Shown here piece after piece: positions 13,113-24,949 of a stretch of DNA of 64,000 bases. Below the pieces are notes generated by a model, which was not told the DNA's origin, did not search any database, and was given only the letters and a program-made list of their open reading frames with translations. Position 1 is the stretch's first letter, and the number at the start of each line of letters is the position of its first letter. Origin of the DNA: Macrostomum hystrix (lineage: Eukaryota; Platyhelminthes; Macrostomidae); NCBI GenBank assembly GCA_950097015.1, contig CATNEN010000038.1, positions 15,494,001 through 15,558,000 of the forward strand, read 5' to 3'. The position numbers and the translations under genes were made by a program.

Positions 13113-13628
13113 TAGCATTGCACACTGGGGCGTAGGCGTGCAGTGCGTCATTCCAGAGCACAATAGTCACTAGTCGAGCTCTTGCCGAACCAAAATGACT
13201 GGCACCTCAATGCGTTTGCGTCACCGGCTCACAACTCGCCTGATAGAAAATTGCAACCCCGCAATGAATTCTGCAAGGCGCGAACCGTTTAGGTGCAAAT
13301 CAAAGTGCCCAATGACGAACTGTCACAGAACCACACTTGACGAACTCTGGCAAGAGGCTCATGGCACACTGTGTGGTGTGATATGTTTCGAGTCGCTCTC
13401 GAAGAAAAAGTTCTCTCACATATTTAGGCTGCAGAGATAAGGCAAGTCAATTGTTTGCCGACTCCCTTTTAATAAAATGTTCAATTCTGATAGCGAAAAT
13501 GCTTCAGATATCGCTTAAATGTGCTTAGCTATCTAGAAAATATATATATGCAAAACACCTGCTGCCCCACCTGCCGGCGCTTAAACCGAAAGAGTTCACA
13601 GGCGACTGATATTTGGCAGTGTAAGTAA

Positions 13629-16600
13629 ATGTGGTCTCGTCAGCAAATAAATTCCAATTGTTCAGCTTGGCTGATCATGATGATGCTGCTGCCGCTGCTG
13701 CTGTGGCAGCCCATTGCGGCTCAGAACTGTCCGTCCAACTGGCTGTCCTTCGGTCGCTTCTGCTACCGAGCGCTCTACGGTCCGGGCAAGAACTTCACCG
13801 AGGCCAGAGCGGCCTGTCGCGGCCTGGGAGCTGACCTGCTGTGGCTGGAGTCGCAGGAAGAGCTGGACTGGGCCTTCGGTCAGAACCGATTCGGCATCAG
13901 GAGCAACTGGGGCGAGTGCGGCAGCGACTGCGGCTCGACCTACTCGGGCTGGATCGGCCTGCACAGGACAGGAGCGGATTTGACTGGCACTGCGGCCGTT
14001 GACAAGGCGAGGAACTCGGAGTGGGTCTGGCTGAGAGACGGCAGTCCCACGAGTCTGAGATTGTGAGTAATAACTGGTAAATGCTTTAATTATGGAAGTC
14101 CATACATTATAATATAGAATTAAAAATTACTGACGCAATGCGGATCTTTATATTCAAAATTCATTCTTCATGTCTTGCTCTAAATGTTTCCCTAGGACTA
14201 AGATTCGAACTCTCGACCTCTCGGTCAAAATCCTGAAGCTCTAACCACTTGTAGTACACTCCATTCAGCCTAATTAGTGAAATTATATATTAAGTAAAAA
14301 GGGCCCTGACATTCGCGTCTACCGTGCATGGCAACTTTCATGTCTCTGGCGCTGCCTAGTAAGGCTTTAATAGATTTTTATGAGCTGCAATAAGTGATGT
14401 CAAGAAAGTATGTTTGATATGTCGATAGTCTATTTCAATGTAAATCAACAAGACAAAGTAAACATTTAAGCAGAAATTATACTCGTAGCTCGTATCTGAA
14501 TATTTCAGCTCGTGGTACTTTGGATACCCAAAGCCCAGTCCCGAAGACTTCGTTTCAATGACGGAGGCCACCTTGCCATCAAGGATCAGGACGGACGAAA
14601 AGACGGACAAAATGTTTCCCATTTGCAAGATGGACCCGGATGCCAACCGAGGCCCCTGCCCGTCAGAGCAGTGGCTGCAGTTCAGCGGGTTCTGCTACCT
14701 GCTGGTCAAGGGAGCCAACGGAAGGACCCTCTCTGAGGCTGTGCGAGACTGCCAGAGTCGAGACAGGTCAGCTCACCTGCTGTGGGTCACCAGTCAGGCT
14801 GAGATGGACTGGGTCACGGACTACTCAGCGAGGAATTGGAGACTCAAAGAGGACTACAGAGCTCAGTGCACGGACTGCAGGTCTCAGGGAGACGCAGCCT
14901 GGACTGGACTCTTCAGAGACGTGTCCGACGGAGGCAAGCTGAAGTGGCTGAAGGACAACTCGAGCGTCAGTGTCACACTGTGAGTGTGGTTGCTGAGGAT
15001 AATCGAATGCATCTGGAAATTCATTGCAGAATAATGAACTTTTACATAATAATATTTTCATTAGGACTGTGGCCACGTCATTCCCCTGAACACACTCATG
15101 AACACAGGTGTGTACATCTGCCACTGACTTTCTCATCGTCAGCAGCGTACACACTCTCACCATATGCCATGGAGGTTGACACCCAAGACGAAGTTGCATA
15201 GCAAGCCCGCAAGCATTCTCTTTGTGGCTGCAAATGAATGTGGCCTCACGGCGGATTCGAGTTCAGGAGCCTTAGTGAGAGAGGAAAATGCGTCAAACGC
15301 GCTTTCATTCACCCCAGTGAAACCTGTACAAGTCTCAGAATTTGAAACTGCATCGACGAATGTGCTCATTCTAAATTTCTTTTTGAACTGTACTTTGCCT
15401 GAATCCGCCTGAAATCTCTATTTGATGGTTTGTGAAATGTCTTCCTGGAATAGAAATTGTTCCAGCACAACACAAGCTGCTGAGAAATCCCGTTTCGACA
15501 TTTATAATGCTGTATTAGTCTCCTTACTAAAACATCAATAGTTTTAATATTATCTTCTGCCTGTGTGTTGCTGCAGCAACTGGTTTGGCAGCGGCCCGAG
15601 CGACTCACCAGCGGACCACGGCTACCTGTTTGATTCGGGCTCCGCATTGTACTGGAGGACATTCCAGTCCAATGCGAAGCATTTTCACCTGTGTAAGGCA
15701 CCTGTGTTCGTGGCAACGACTTCACCTGATGTCATCACAGTGCCGTCTACGATTCCGGAGCTGAGGACTTCAACTGAGTTTACAACTGTCACAACTCTGG
15801 TGCCAACAACTACTACGGAAGTTCCTCGGGGCCCCTGCCCGTCAGAGCAGTGGCTGCAGTTCAGCGGGTTCTGCTACCTGCTGGTCAAGGGAGCCAACGG
15901 AAGGACCCTCTCTGAGGCTGTGCTAGACTGCCAGAGTCGAGACAGGTCAGCTCACCTGCTGTGGGTCACCAGTCAGGCTGAGATGGACTGGGTCATGGAC
16001 AATTCGGCGAGGAACTGGAGACTCAGAGAGGACTACAGAGCTCAGTGCACGGACTGCAGGTACTTAGGAGACGCAGCCTGGACTGGACTCTTCAGAGACG
16101 TGTCGGACGGAGGCAAGCTGAAGTGGCTGAAGGACAACTCAAGCGTCAGCGTCAGTGTGTGAGTTTACTGCCTTCATGATATTAATTTGAAGATCAAGAT
16201 AAGCTAAGAAAAGAAATCTTCTGCGTAATATAAGCAGAAAAAATGTTTAATATTAACAAAATTAGATAGGTGATGAGTTAAGCTGGCGTATCATGGCTCT
16301 GTTACCTCTTAATGAAAGTGTTTTTATGAGTCTGAAAATATCATTAATCACCCTAGCCAGATGATTCTAGCATGTGAAGCACCGGCCAAGTTATGATTTT
16401 TCTTTGAACTTCAGGCCATGGTATTTTATCGGCGAACCGGCAGCGACTCCAAGAGACTACGGCTACATTTATCAAGTGACAACAGGTGCTTTGTACTGGA
16501 GGACATACACGCCAAGCGCAAAGCACTACCACTTTTGCAAGGCTCCGATTTTCGTTGCAACAACTGGAACGACTGTAATAACGACTACAACCATCACAAC

Positions 16601-18587
16601 AACACCACAAACTACAAAGACCACAACTACTGAACCAACAACTACTGAACCAACAACTGCTGAACCAACAACTGCTGAACCAACGACTATTGAACCAACA
16701 ACTACTGAACCAATAACGGCTGAATCGACAACTACTGAACCAACAACTGCTGAACCATCGACTGCTGAACTAACAACTACTGAACCAACAACTACTGAAC
16801 CAACAACTACTGAACCAACAACTACTGAACCAACAACTACTGAACCAACAACTACTGAACCAACAACTACTGAACCAACAACTGCTGAACCAACAACTTC
16901 TGAACCAACAACTACTGAACCAACAACTACTGAACCAACAACTGCTGAACCAACAACTACTGAACCAACAACTGCTGAACCAACAACTACTGAACCAACA
17001 ACTACTGAACCAACAACTTCTGAACCAACAACTACTGAACCAACAACTACTGAACCAACAACTGCTGAACCAACAACTACTGAACCAACAACTACTGAAC
17101 CAACAACTACTGAACCAACAACTGCTGAACCAACAACTACTGAACCAACAACTACTGAACCAACAACTACTGAACCAACGACTGCTGAACCAACAACTAC
17201 TGAACCAACAACTGCTGAACCAACAACTACTGAACCAACAACTACTGAACCAACAACTACTGAACAAACAACTGCTGAACCAACGACTATTGAACCAACA
17301 ACTACTGAACCAACAATGGCTGAATCGACAACTACTGAACCAACAACTACTGAACCAACAACTACTGAACCAACAACTGCTGAACCAACAACTTCTGAAC
17401 CAACAACTACTGAACCAACAACTACTGAACCAACAACTGCTGAACCAACAACTACTGAACCAACAACTGCTGAACCAACAACTACTGAACCAACAACTAC
17501 TGAACCAACAACTGCTGAACCAACAACTACTGAACCAACAACTACTGAACCAACAACTGCTGAACCAACAACTACTGAACCAACAACTACTGAACCAACA
17601 ACTACTGAACCAACAACTACTGAACCAACAACTACTGAACCAACAACTATTGAACCAACAACTACTGAACCAACAACTACAGAACCAACAACTATTGAAC
17701 CAACAACTACTGAACCAACAACTGCTGAACCAACGACTATTGAACCAACAACTACTGAACCAACAACTGCTGAACCAACGACTATTGAACCAACAACTAC
17801 TGAACCAACAACTACTGAGGTGACAACTACTAAAGCTTCAACCACTCAAGTGACATCTTCAGCTCTAACGGCTACTCATTCTACAAATACTGAATCCCCA
17901 CCCAGCGTGCCATTGACTCCTGAAGCGACACCTACTGCGCCAGTGACTCCTGAAGTGACACTCTCTACGCCATCAACTCCTGGAGTGACACTCTCTACGC
18001 CATTAACTCCTGAAGTGACACCCTCTACGCCATCAACTCCTGAAGTGACACTCTCTACGCCATTAACTCCTGAAGTGACACCCTCTACGCCATCAACTCC
18101 TGAAGTGACACTCTCTACGCCATCAACTCCTGGAGTGACACTCTCTACGCCATCAACTCCTGAAGTGACACCCTCTACGTTATCAACTACTGAAGTGACA
18201 CTCTCTACGCCAGTGACTCCTGAAGTGACATCAAGACAGTCAAGTCCGTTGATTTCATCGATGACTTCTGCTTCACCTACAGATTTTGTGAGCACGGATG
18301 TCACCAGCGCCGGTCTGACAGAACCGGGCGGTGGATTCCCAATAATCTACGTCCACATCATCTGGCTCAGCTCGGTTGTGGCTGTTGGCGCTGCAGTTGT
18401 GGCCGCTGTGTTGTACTTTAAATTTCACGCCGCGGCTCAGGCTGGAGCCGCATCAGCCGCCAGTGCGGCGAACGGCGGATATCTGGACGATGAGAGTCAC
18501 GTGATGCGCAACGGATTTTCCAACATTCAGTTGGACACTGTGTCAGTTCCCATGGAGTCTTCTGGCGTTGAAACTAGTACCATATGA
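13629..18587 (+). CDS. Transmembrane mucin-like C-type lectin with three CTLDs (lectin gene A)
   Basis: Exons 13629-14062, 14509-14979, 15577-16158 and 16415-18587 join in frame to give 1,219 residues. Internal junctions are all phase 2. A signal peptide (core LIMMMLLPLLLW, about residues 1-31) leads three C-type lectin-like domains, each split by an intron after its first half. Domain 1 begins NCPSNWLSFGRFCYRAL and has the family WIGL motif. Domains 2 and 3 begin GPCPSEQWLQFSGFCY and have WTGL. No EPN or QPD sugar-binding motif is visible, so classical calcium-dependent sugar binding is doubtful. A Thr-rich stalk of TTEPT pentapeptides (about 560-965), a TPEVTLSTPS decapeptide region, one transmembrane helix (about 1138-1165) and a 54-residue tail ending STI (a possible PDZ ligand) follow. 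It is probably a heavily O-glycosylated surface receptor; the ligand is unknown. Confidence 0.85.
14185..14262 (-). mobile_element. tRNA-like SINE head in lectin gene A intron 1
   Basis: On the minus strand tggttagagcttcagga (A-box-like) precedes ggtcgagagttcgaatc (B box). The flanks do not pair into a proper acceptor stem, so it is a tRNA-derived repeat rather than a working tRNA. Copies at 24640-24716 and 31411-31487 came with duplication of the surrounding intron. Confidence 0.55.
15060..15325 (-). mobile_element. SINE family B, minus strand, in lectin gene A intron 2
   Basis: On the minus strand a tRNA-like region (cctgaactcgaatccgcggt, B box) is followed by a body with gaggccacattcatttgcag, ctgacgatgagaaagtcagt and cagatgtacacacctgtg. 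The same order is seen on the plus strand at 58515-58865, which establishes this as a mobile family. Confidence 0.75.
16620..17816 (+). repeat. Coding 15 bp minisatellite (TTEPT stalk) in lectin gene A
   Basis: About 80 units of acaactactgaacca encode TTEPT pentapeptides, with variants giving A, S or I at one position. The 15 bp period keeps the frame, so unit gain or loss changes only stalk length. The Thr/Pro content is typical of mucin-type O-glycosylated stalks. Confidence 0.95.
17920..18235 (+). repeat. Coding 30 bp repeat (TPEVTLSTPS) in lectin gene A
   Basis: About ten units containing actcctgaagtgacactctc encode a Thr/Ser/Pro decapeptide. It continues the stalk up to the membrane segment and keeps frame. 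Confidence 0.92.
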
Positions 18588-19197
18588 TGGATGCTCTGTG
18601 ATGCAAAGCGCTGTAAAGTTGCATTGTTATTTTACTTCTTTGTATTCTCATTTTTAATCTCTTAACTTGTCTTTTTGACTTGTCTCAGCCAATTGGTATA
18701 CCTTTTTAACTTTGTATTCGTCACAAGTGAGTTAAAATTCGTCAGTGTATTCAAAACTACTTCGTGTGTTTTCCATGTGTGAACTCTAATATTGACAGGA
18801 ATGATAAACATTTGGTTCACGATAAAGCCATTTTATAAAGCGATTTTTACAAACCTGAAGTTAAAAAGCTATACTAAGTATCAATACCTGTCTTAGGAGA
18901 AAATGAACTTTTATAAACTAAGATGTTCTGCAATGGAAATTGTCAGAAAAGTTAAATGTGAGAATTAAGTTTCAAGTTGATTTTGTCTCTCCTTAAATAA
19001 GAATCTATTAAACTCCACTGATAATTATTCCATTTCATATCGAATATAAACACCTGTAATATGTTCGCTTAATGAACCTTACGTAAAGTTCTGTTTAAAG
19101 CTCGGGTTAAGCGATTTTGTGTGTCCGGAAAGTATTAATATTTGTTTTTTTAGCTCCGCTGTTTTATTAGATATACTAACAAATAAAAGTAACTGCT
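18588..19197 (+). other. 3' flank of lectin gene A
   Basis: AT-rich sequence without a further reading frame of note. An AATAAA at 19182-19187 is a candidate polyadenylation signal, about 600 bases after the stop codon. Confidence 0.5.
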
Positions 19198-19566
19198 CTT
19201 CAGTATAACAAGTGGCTATCCAGTATAACAAGTGGCTATCCAGTATAACAAGTGGCTATCCAGTATAACAAGTGGCTATCCAGTATAACAAGTGGCTATC
19301 CAGTATAACAAGTGGCTATCCAGTATAACAAGTGGCTATCCAGTATAACAAGTGGCTATCCAGTATAACAAGTGGCTATCCATTATAACAAGTGGCTATC
19401 CTGTATAACAAGTGGCTATCCATTATAACAAGTGGCTATCCAGTATAACAAGTGGCCATCCAGTATAACAAGTGGCTATCCAGTATAACAAGTGGCTATC
19501 CAGTAGAACAAGTGGCTATCCAGTATAACAAGTGGCTATCCAGTATAACAAGTGGCTATCCTATAA
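19198..19566. repeat. 20 bp minisatellite, very homogeneous
   Basis: About 18 units of agtggctatccagtataaca with only a few single-base variants (cattataaca, cagtagaaca, ggccatcc). The uniformity suggests recent expansion. Confidence 0.95.
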
Positions 19567-19599
19567 CGAGTGCCATTATATGAACTCCCTTCGCACACA

Positions 19600-19745
19600 A
19601 GCTCAAGTACCTGTGCTACAAAGTTTTCATCGTCTCGGGGGTTGGGCGTCCCTAAAATGAAAGTGGTGTTGTCGCGGATTCGAACACATGACCTCGGTGC
19701 CATAGACAAACGCTATAGCTTTGCCACTCGCACCAGAATAACATG
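19600..19745 (-). mobile_element. tRNA-derived SINE head (family C), minus strand
   Basis: On the minus strand gagtggcaaagctatagcg (A-box region) and ggtcatgtgttcgaatccg (B box) are spaced as in a tRNA. The 3' part contains ctcgggggttgggcg-type sequence. The acceptor stem does not pair well, so a working tRNA is unlikely. Confidence 0.5.
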
Positions 19746-20029
19746 CAAAAGTAAGAGTAACACATTATCTGAGTCTAATATGTAATTTCTATTTTTTAAG
19801 AAAACGAATTTGTATATAGAAGATAAGAATTGAAGGCATGAAACTCAATGATTGACAAAAGTCAAAGCCAGTCAAAGTAGTTTTTTCTAATTAATTGCAG
19901 AGTTAAATGGCTTCAAAAATATCTTATCTTGATGCTCAAGAAACAGACGAAAATATAGAAGCTAATTCACTGGACTTTTCTATATTCAAAATTTGAAGTC
20001 TAAAATCTCTTGGAGGGCAGCATTTTTAA

Positions 20030-22970
20030 ATGCTCTGTTCTTTTAGTAGAGTTCCACGCGGCGATCTCTGCTGCTTTGTCTTGTTGGTCTGGTTGGTTCT
20101 CGTTAACCAATCGGAGCCATCCAACACTCGGTGCGGATCTGCCCATCCGGATCAGCTTGACCAATCGGAGCCGTCCAACACTCGGTGCGGATCTGCCCAT
20201 CCGGATCAGCTTGGCCAATCGGAGCCGTCCAACACTCGGTGCGGATCTGCCCATCCGGATCAGCTTGACCAATCGGAGCCGTCCAACACTCGGTGCGGAT
20301 CTGCCCATCCGGATCAGCTTGACCAATCGGAGCCGTCCAACACTCGGTGCGGATCTGCCCATCCGGATCAGCTTGACCAATCGGAGCCGTCCAACACTCG
20401 GTGCGGATCCGCCCATCCGGATCAGGTTGATCCAATCGAAATCGCTGTCGTTCGCCAATCCACTGTCTCTGATATCACCGTGGACTGGCTGCCACCAGAC
20501 TACGCGGCAGTCTGGCCTTATTATTTCATCTTAACCTGCCAGAACTGTCCAATCAGACAGGCCAATACAACGGAGGAGACGTATAGATTTTCAGGTCTCA
20601 GAGCTGCGTCTGAGTATGCAGTGTCAGTTCAGGCTGGCCATGCGCGTTGCCGGCCTAGTCCAGCCTATGCACTGATTGGCAGGACAGGTAGGATACCTTC
20701 ACTTCATTTGGTGACCCGCACTGCCTATTTCGCTGACTCCTGAGCACACACGCACACAGATACTGTATGCAGGCACACGCTCGCACAGGTGTGTTCATCT
20801 GCTATAACTTTCTCATCGTCAGGCAGTGTACACTTTCACTAAGCTTTGGAGGTTGGCTCTTAAGGGTATAAGTTGCACGACAAGCCCCCAAGCTATCTTT
20901 GTGATCATAAAAATATGCCGATAACGCGTTTTATTGGAATACTTTGACTAATTTGACAAAATAAGTAAGAAGTGACACTGCTCTATACCATTTGCCAGCG
21001 CTGAGCAATCTACGGGGACCGTTGAGGATCTCAAACGTCAATGAGACAGGTTTCACAGTCAGCTGGACCGCATCGCCAGATGCGAACATTCTATACGAGG
21101 TCTCCTGCGCCAAGGCTCTAGTCGACCAGCCAACGGCTCGATGCGAGGGTCTTCAGTCTGGTGCCAGAATCGAGTTCACAGTCACAACGGTAAAGACAGG
21201 ATTTCTAAATTCTAATTTCGTCTATGGCAGAGCACTTACAGGTAATTTCTAGATTGTCCTCAGGTTGCATATTTTCGCTGGCTCTAGAACTTTAGTCGTA
21301 AAAAATTCGGCCTTTCAGATCTCTTTGCTGTCAATGTGAGTCGTGTAGAACTCACGATTCTCGATACGGCCATCCACGTGTCCTGGACTCCCTCCGACAC
21401 AGCTGGCGTCTTATATCAGTTGACCTGCAGATGCTTCGGCAGCAATAGTGATGTCATCAGTGTGACATCAGTTGTCCCAATGGCAACTTGCGACCAACTG
21501 AGCACTGGACAAGCTTACAAACTGACCGTGGCTGTAAAGAAAGACGGCTTCAGGGATGCCGTCACTGATCTAGGCGTTTGGCATGCTGGTAAGTACACGT
21601 ACTCTGCAGCCGTGCTTTGGATATTTCTTATTTACTGCATACACTTGTAATCGAAGCAATAGTGCCATACTCAAAATGAATTAAGGAGCAACGACTAAAC
21701 AGACTACAAAGCTAGCTACCATTGACTACACGACTAAAAAATTTACTTATGGAACAAAAACTGAACACGTTGGTGATGGAACAACAACCGAAGCTTCAAC
21801 AACAGAAGCTCCAACAACAGAAGGACCAACGAGAGAAGCTTCAACAACTGAAGCTCTAACAACAGAAGCTTCAACAACAGATGGACCAACAACTGAAGCC
21901 CCAACAACAGAGGCTCCAACAACTGACGGACCAACAACAGAAGCTTCAACAACAGATGGACCAACAACTGAAGCCCCAACAACAGAGGCTCCAACAACTG
22001 ACGGACCAACAACAGAAGCTTCAACAACAGAAGGACCAACGAGAGAAGCTCCAACAACTGACGGACCAACCAAAGAAGCTCCAACTACAGAAGCTTCAAC
22101 AACAGACAGACCAGCAACCGAAGCTTCAACAACAGAAGCTCCAACAACAGAAGGACCAACGAGAGAAGCTCCAGCTACTGAAGCTCTATCGACAGAAGCT
22201 TCAACAACAGACGGACCAACCACAGAAGCTTCAACAACAGAAGATCCAGCAACAGAAGATCCACCAACAAAAGATCCAGCAACAGAAAATCCAGCAACAA
22301 AAGATCCAGCAACAGAAGCTTCAACCACAGAACCTTCAACAACAGAAGCTTCAACAACAGAAGCTCCAGCAACGGAATCTAGCACTTCTGGCACAGCAAC
22401 CACAACGGACGGAAGCCGAGGCCCCTGCCCGTCAGAGCAGTGGCTGCAGTTCAGCGGGTTCTGCTACCTGCTGGTCAAGGGAACCAACGGAAGGAACCTC
22501 TCTGAGGCTGTGCGAGACTGCCAGAGTCGAGACAGGTCAGCTCACCTGCTGTGGGTCACCAGTCAGGCTGAGATGGACTGGGTCACGGACTACTCAGCGA
22601 GGAATTGGACACTGAGACAGGACTACAGAGCTCAGTGCACGGACTGCAGGTTTCAGGGAGACGCAGCCTGGACTGGACTCTTCAGAGACGTGTCGGACGG
22701 AGGCAAGCTGAAGTGGCTGAGGGACAACTCAAGCGTCAGTGTCAGAGTGTGAGTAGTCCTGGAAACAGATTTGTGTTATCCCCGATGTGCTCTGAAACGC
22801 AAACGCATGAGAAGCCCCGAACCCACCGCCGCAGACCGTGGCTCATCGGTCCCAGCCTGTCGCCAAGCAACTTCGGCTTCCTGTTTGACGCACCGCGAGA
22901 GCTGCTGTGGCGGACCTACCAGCCCGAGGCGCGCCACTTCCACCTGTGCAAGGTCCCGGGTAACAACTGA
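20030..22970 (+). CDS. Fibronectin type III / C-type lectin protein (lectin gene B, or 5' part of a longer gene)
   Basis: Exons 20030-20687, 20999-21241, 21319-21588, 21686-22748 and 22835-22970 join in frame. The start is chosen at 20030 because LCCFVLLVWLVLV follows as a possible signal peptide. Then come six copies of an 18-residue repeat (SEPSNTRCGSAHPDQ core), three fibronectin type III domains (SDITVDWLPPD, TGFTVSWTASPD and TAIHVSWTPSDT strands), a Thr/Glu/Ala/Pro stalk and a lectin domain beginning GPCPSEQWLQFSGFCY. The last exon completes the lectin domain (WRTYQPEARHFHLCK) and stops after VPGNN, with no membrane helix. The 3' end is uncertain: exon 21686-22748 ends in phase 2 and could also splice to 24950. 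The N-terminal exon is less certain because it consists largely of tandem repeats. Confidence 0.7.
20107..20430 (+). repeat. 54 bp tandem repeat in the first exon of lectin gene B
   Basis: Six near-identical 54 bp units (core ccaatcggagccgtccaaca) encode 18-residue units with one Cys each. The units are open in more than one frame, so the coding interpretation depends on the signal peptide before and the fibronectin domain after being in the same frame, which they are. Confidence 0.85.
20735..20900 (-). mobile_element. SINE family B fragment in lectin gene B intron 1
   Basis: The minus strand carries gatgagaaagttatagcaga and acacacctgtgcgagcg-type body sequence of family B, more diverged than the copies in the cassette introns. 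The head is missing or degraded. Confidence 0.55.
21765..22330 (+). repeat. Coding 15 bp repeat (TTEAP/TTEAS stalk) in lectin gene B
   Basis: About 38 units of acaacagaagctcca-type encode TTEAP, TTEAS and TTDGP pentapeptides. They are related to, but distinct from, the TTEPT units of gene A. This is where the lectin A-type and B-type exons were later joined. Confidence 0.92.
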
Positions 22971-23339
22971 TCACCAAGGGGGTGCAGGTGGGACGGTCGG
23001 GCGCTTGTCTTCAAAGAGCTTAAAACAATACTTCACTGGATCTTTGTTCCTCAAATATAAAATTATAAAGTTTTCTTGATGAGACTTCTATTGACTACTA
23101 TGTGCACTTTCTGTAAAGTGCTTATGTACCAATCTTCATGCAAGTTTCTTTACTTTTTCTTTTCTGATTTGCAAAGGCTTTCTAATATAATTTCAGATTA
23201 TTTTGTGTTGTTTGAATTGTCTAGATGTTAAGGCAGCCTTGACCCAGACCTGAGCAAGCAGTTCGCTTGAGTTAGATCTGCAGCAACTTGGTTTAAGGGG
23301 CTTAATAACCAGCGTAGGTTGATTTGTCTTCAGCAGGTA

Positions 23340-24000
23340 GAATCCTCAGGTAAAATTTTGGTAGGAATTGAATCATCAGGTAGGAATGGAATCATCAGGT
23401 AGGAATGGAATCATCAGGTAGGAATGGAATCATCAGGTAGGAATGGAATCATCAGATAGGAATGGAATCATCAGGTAGGAATGGAATCATCAGGTAGGAA
23501 TGGAATCATCAGGTAGGAATGGAATCATCAGGTAGGAATGGAATCATCAGGTAGGAATGGAATCATCAGGTAGGAATGGAATCATCAGGCAGGAATAGAA
23601 TCATCAGGTAGGAATGGAATCATCAGGTAGGAATGGAATCATCAGGTAGGAATGGAATCATCAGGTAGGAATGGAATCATCAGGTAGGAATGGAATCATC
23701 AGGTAGGAATGGAATCATCAGGTAGGAATGGAATCATCAGGTAGGAATGGAATCATCAGGAAGGAATGGAATCATCAGGTAGGAATGGAATCATCAGGTA
23801 GGAATGGAATCATCAGGTAGGAATGGAATCATCAGGTAGGAATGGAATCATCAGGTAGGAATGGAATCATCAGGTAGGAATGGAATCATCAGGTAGGAAT
23901 GGAATCATCAGGTAGGAATGGAATCATCAGGTAGGAATGGAATCATCAGGTAGGAATGGAATCATCAGGTAGGAATGGAATCATCAGGTAGGAATGGATT
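23340..24000. repeat. 19 bp minisatellite (duplication copy 1)
   Basis: About 34 units of aggtaggaatggaatcatc with a few variants (agatagg, aggcaggaataga, aggaagg). It lies between the terminal lectin exon and the next cassette. Confidence 0.95.
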
Positions 24001-24570
24001 CTTTCGGTAGGAATTAAAGCATTAGACAGGAATAAAAGCTTTAGACAGGAATAAAAGCTTTTTCAGGACTAGAATCCTTACGCTCGTAATCTTTCGTAAT
24101 CGTTTTGAGTTCACTCTGTGAAGCTTCAGAAATAGGCTGCTCAAAAGAAAGCACCAATTTAATTACAGAGGCTCTCTTCTCACGCGCTAAAAAGAGGAGT
24201 CAATGAGACCAGGTCCAACCGTAAAAATGCTTATCAATACTTTCACGACTTCAGTCAGAAAAGTCTTCTGAGCAGGCATTTGAAAATTGAGCAGGCTCTT
24301 TTCTCTTGTACATGCCAGATTTGCGCTGTAGGCAAAGACTAACTATGAATCCTCGATTTCGACCACAGACAACAGAATGAAACAACTCCAATCGATTTCC
24401 CCGGAGAGTATGCTTAAAACACGTTGAATTGAGGGAAATCAATTGGACTTAAGGGAATTCATTTGGACTTATCTATGGTCGAGAAGGCTGGTTGGGCCCT
24501 CGCTTTCGACTTCAGCTAATGGGGAAATCAATTGGCTTTTTTGCGAAATCAATTGAGAAAAGGTATATTA
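24001..24570. other. Non-coding spacer between lectin cassettes
   Basis: No exon-like sequence with domain similarity was found here. The same spacer recurs at 30772-31341. Confidence 0.6.
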
Positions 24571-24949
24571 AAAATCACTGACGCAATGCGGATCTTCATA
24601 CTCAAAATTCATTCTTCATGTCTTGCTCTAAATGTTTCCCTAGGACTAAGATTCGAACTCTCGACCTCTCGGTCAAAATCCTGAAGCTCTAACAACTTGT
24701 AGTACACTCCATTCAGCCTAATTAGTGAAATTATATATTAAATAAAAAAGAGCCCTGACATTCGCGTCTACCGTGCATGGCAGCTTTCATGTCTCTGGCG
24801 CTGACTAGTAAGGCTTTGATAGGTTTTTATGAGCTGCAATAAGTGATGTCAAGAAAGTATGTTTGCTATGTCGAAATAAATTTCAATGAAAAATAACAAG
24901 ACAAAAAAAACATCCAAGCAGAAATTATACTCGTATCTGAATACTTCAG
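24571..24949 (+). other. Copy of lectin gene A intron 1 sequence upstream of a cassette
   Basis: From actgacgcaatgcggatctt onward this matches gene A intron 1 (14126-14508), including a tRNA-like SINE head at 24640-24716. The signal-peptide exon of gene A was not included, so the copied block began inside that intron. It recurs at 31342-31720. Confidence 0.8.

Noticed and set aside
13195-13440. An 81-codon frame upstream of the lectin gene
   Set aside because: It has an ATG about 80 bases after a TATA-like motif, but no signal peptide, domain or splice continuity, and composition close to non-coding. It could be an upstream frame in a 5' UTR; not supported enough to list.
14185-14262. Possible functional tRNA gene
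   Set aside because: A and B boxes are present, but the acceptor stem does not pair and copies travel with duplicated introns; classed as a tRNA-derived repeat.
16526-17845. Minus-strand Val/Gly/Ser-rich frame over the lectin stalk
   Set aside because: Antisense shadow of the 15 bp coding repeat; the plus strand has the signal peptide, lectin domains, membrane helix and splice sites.
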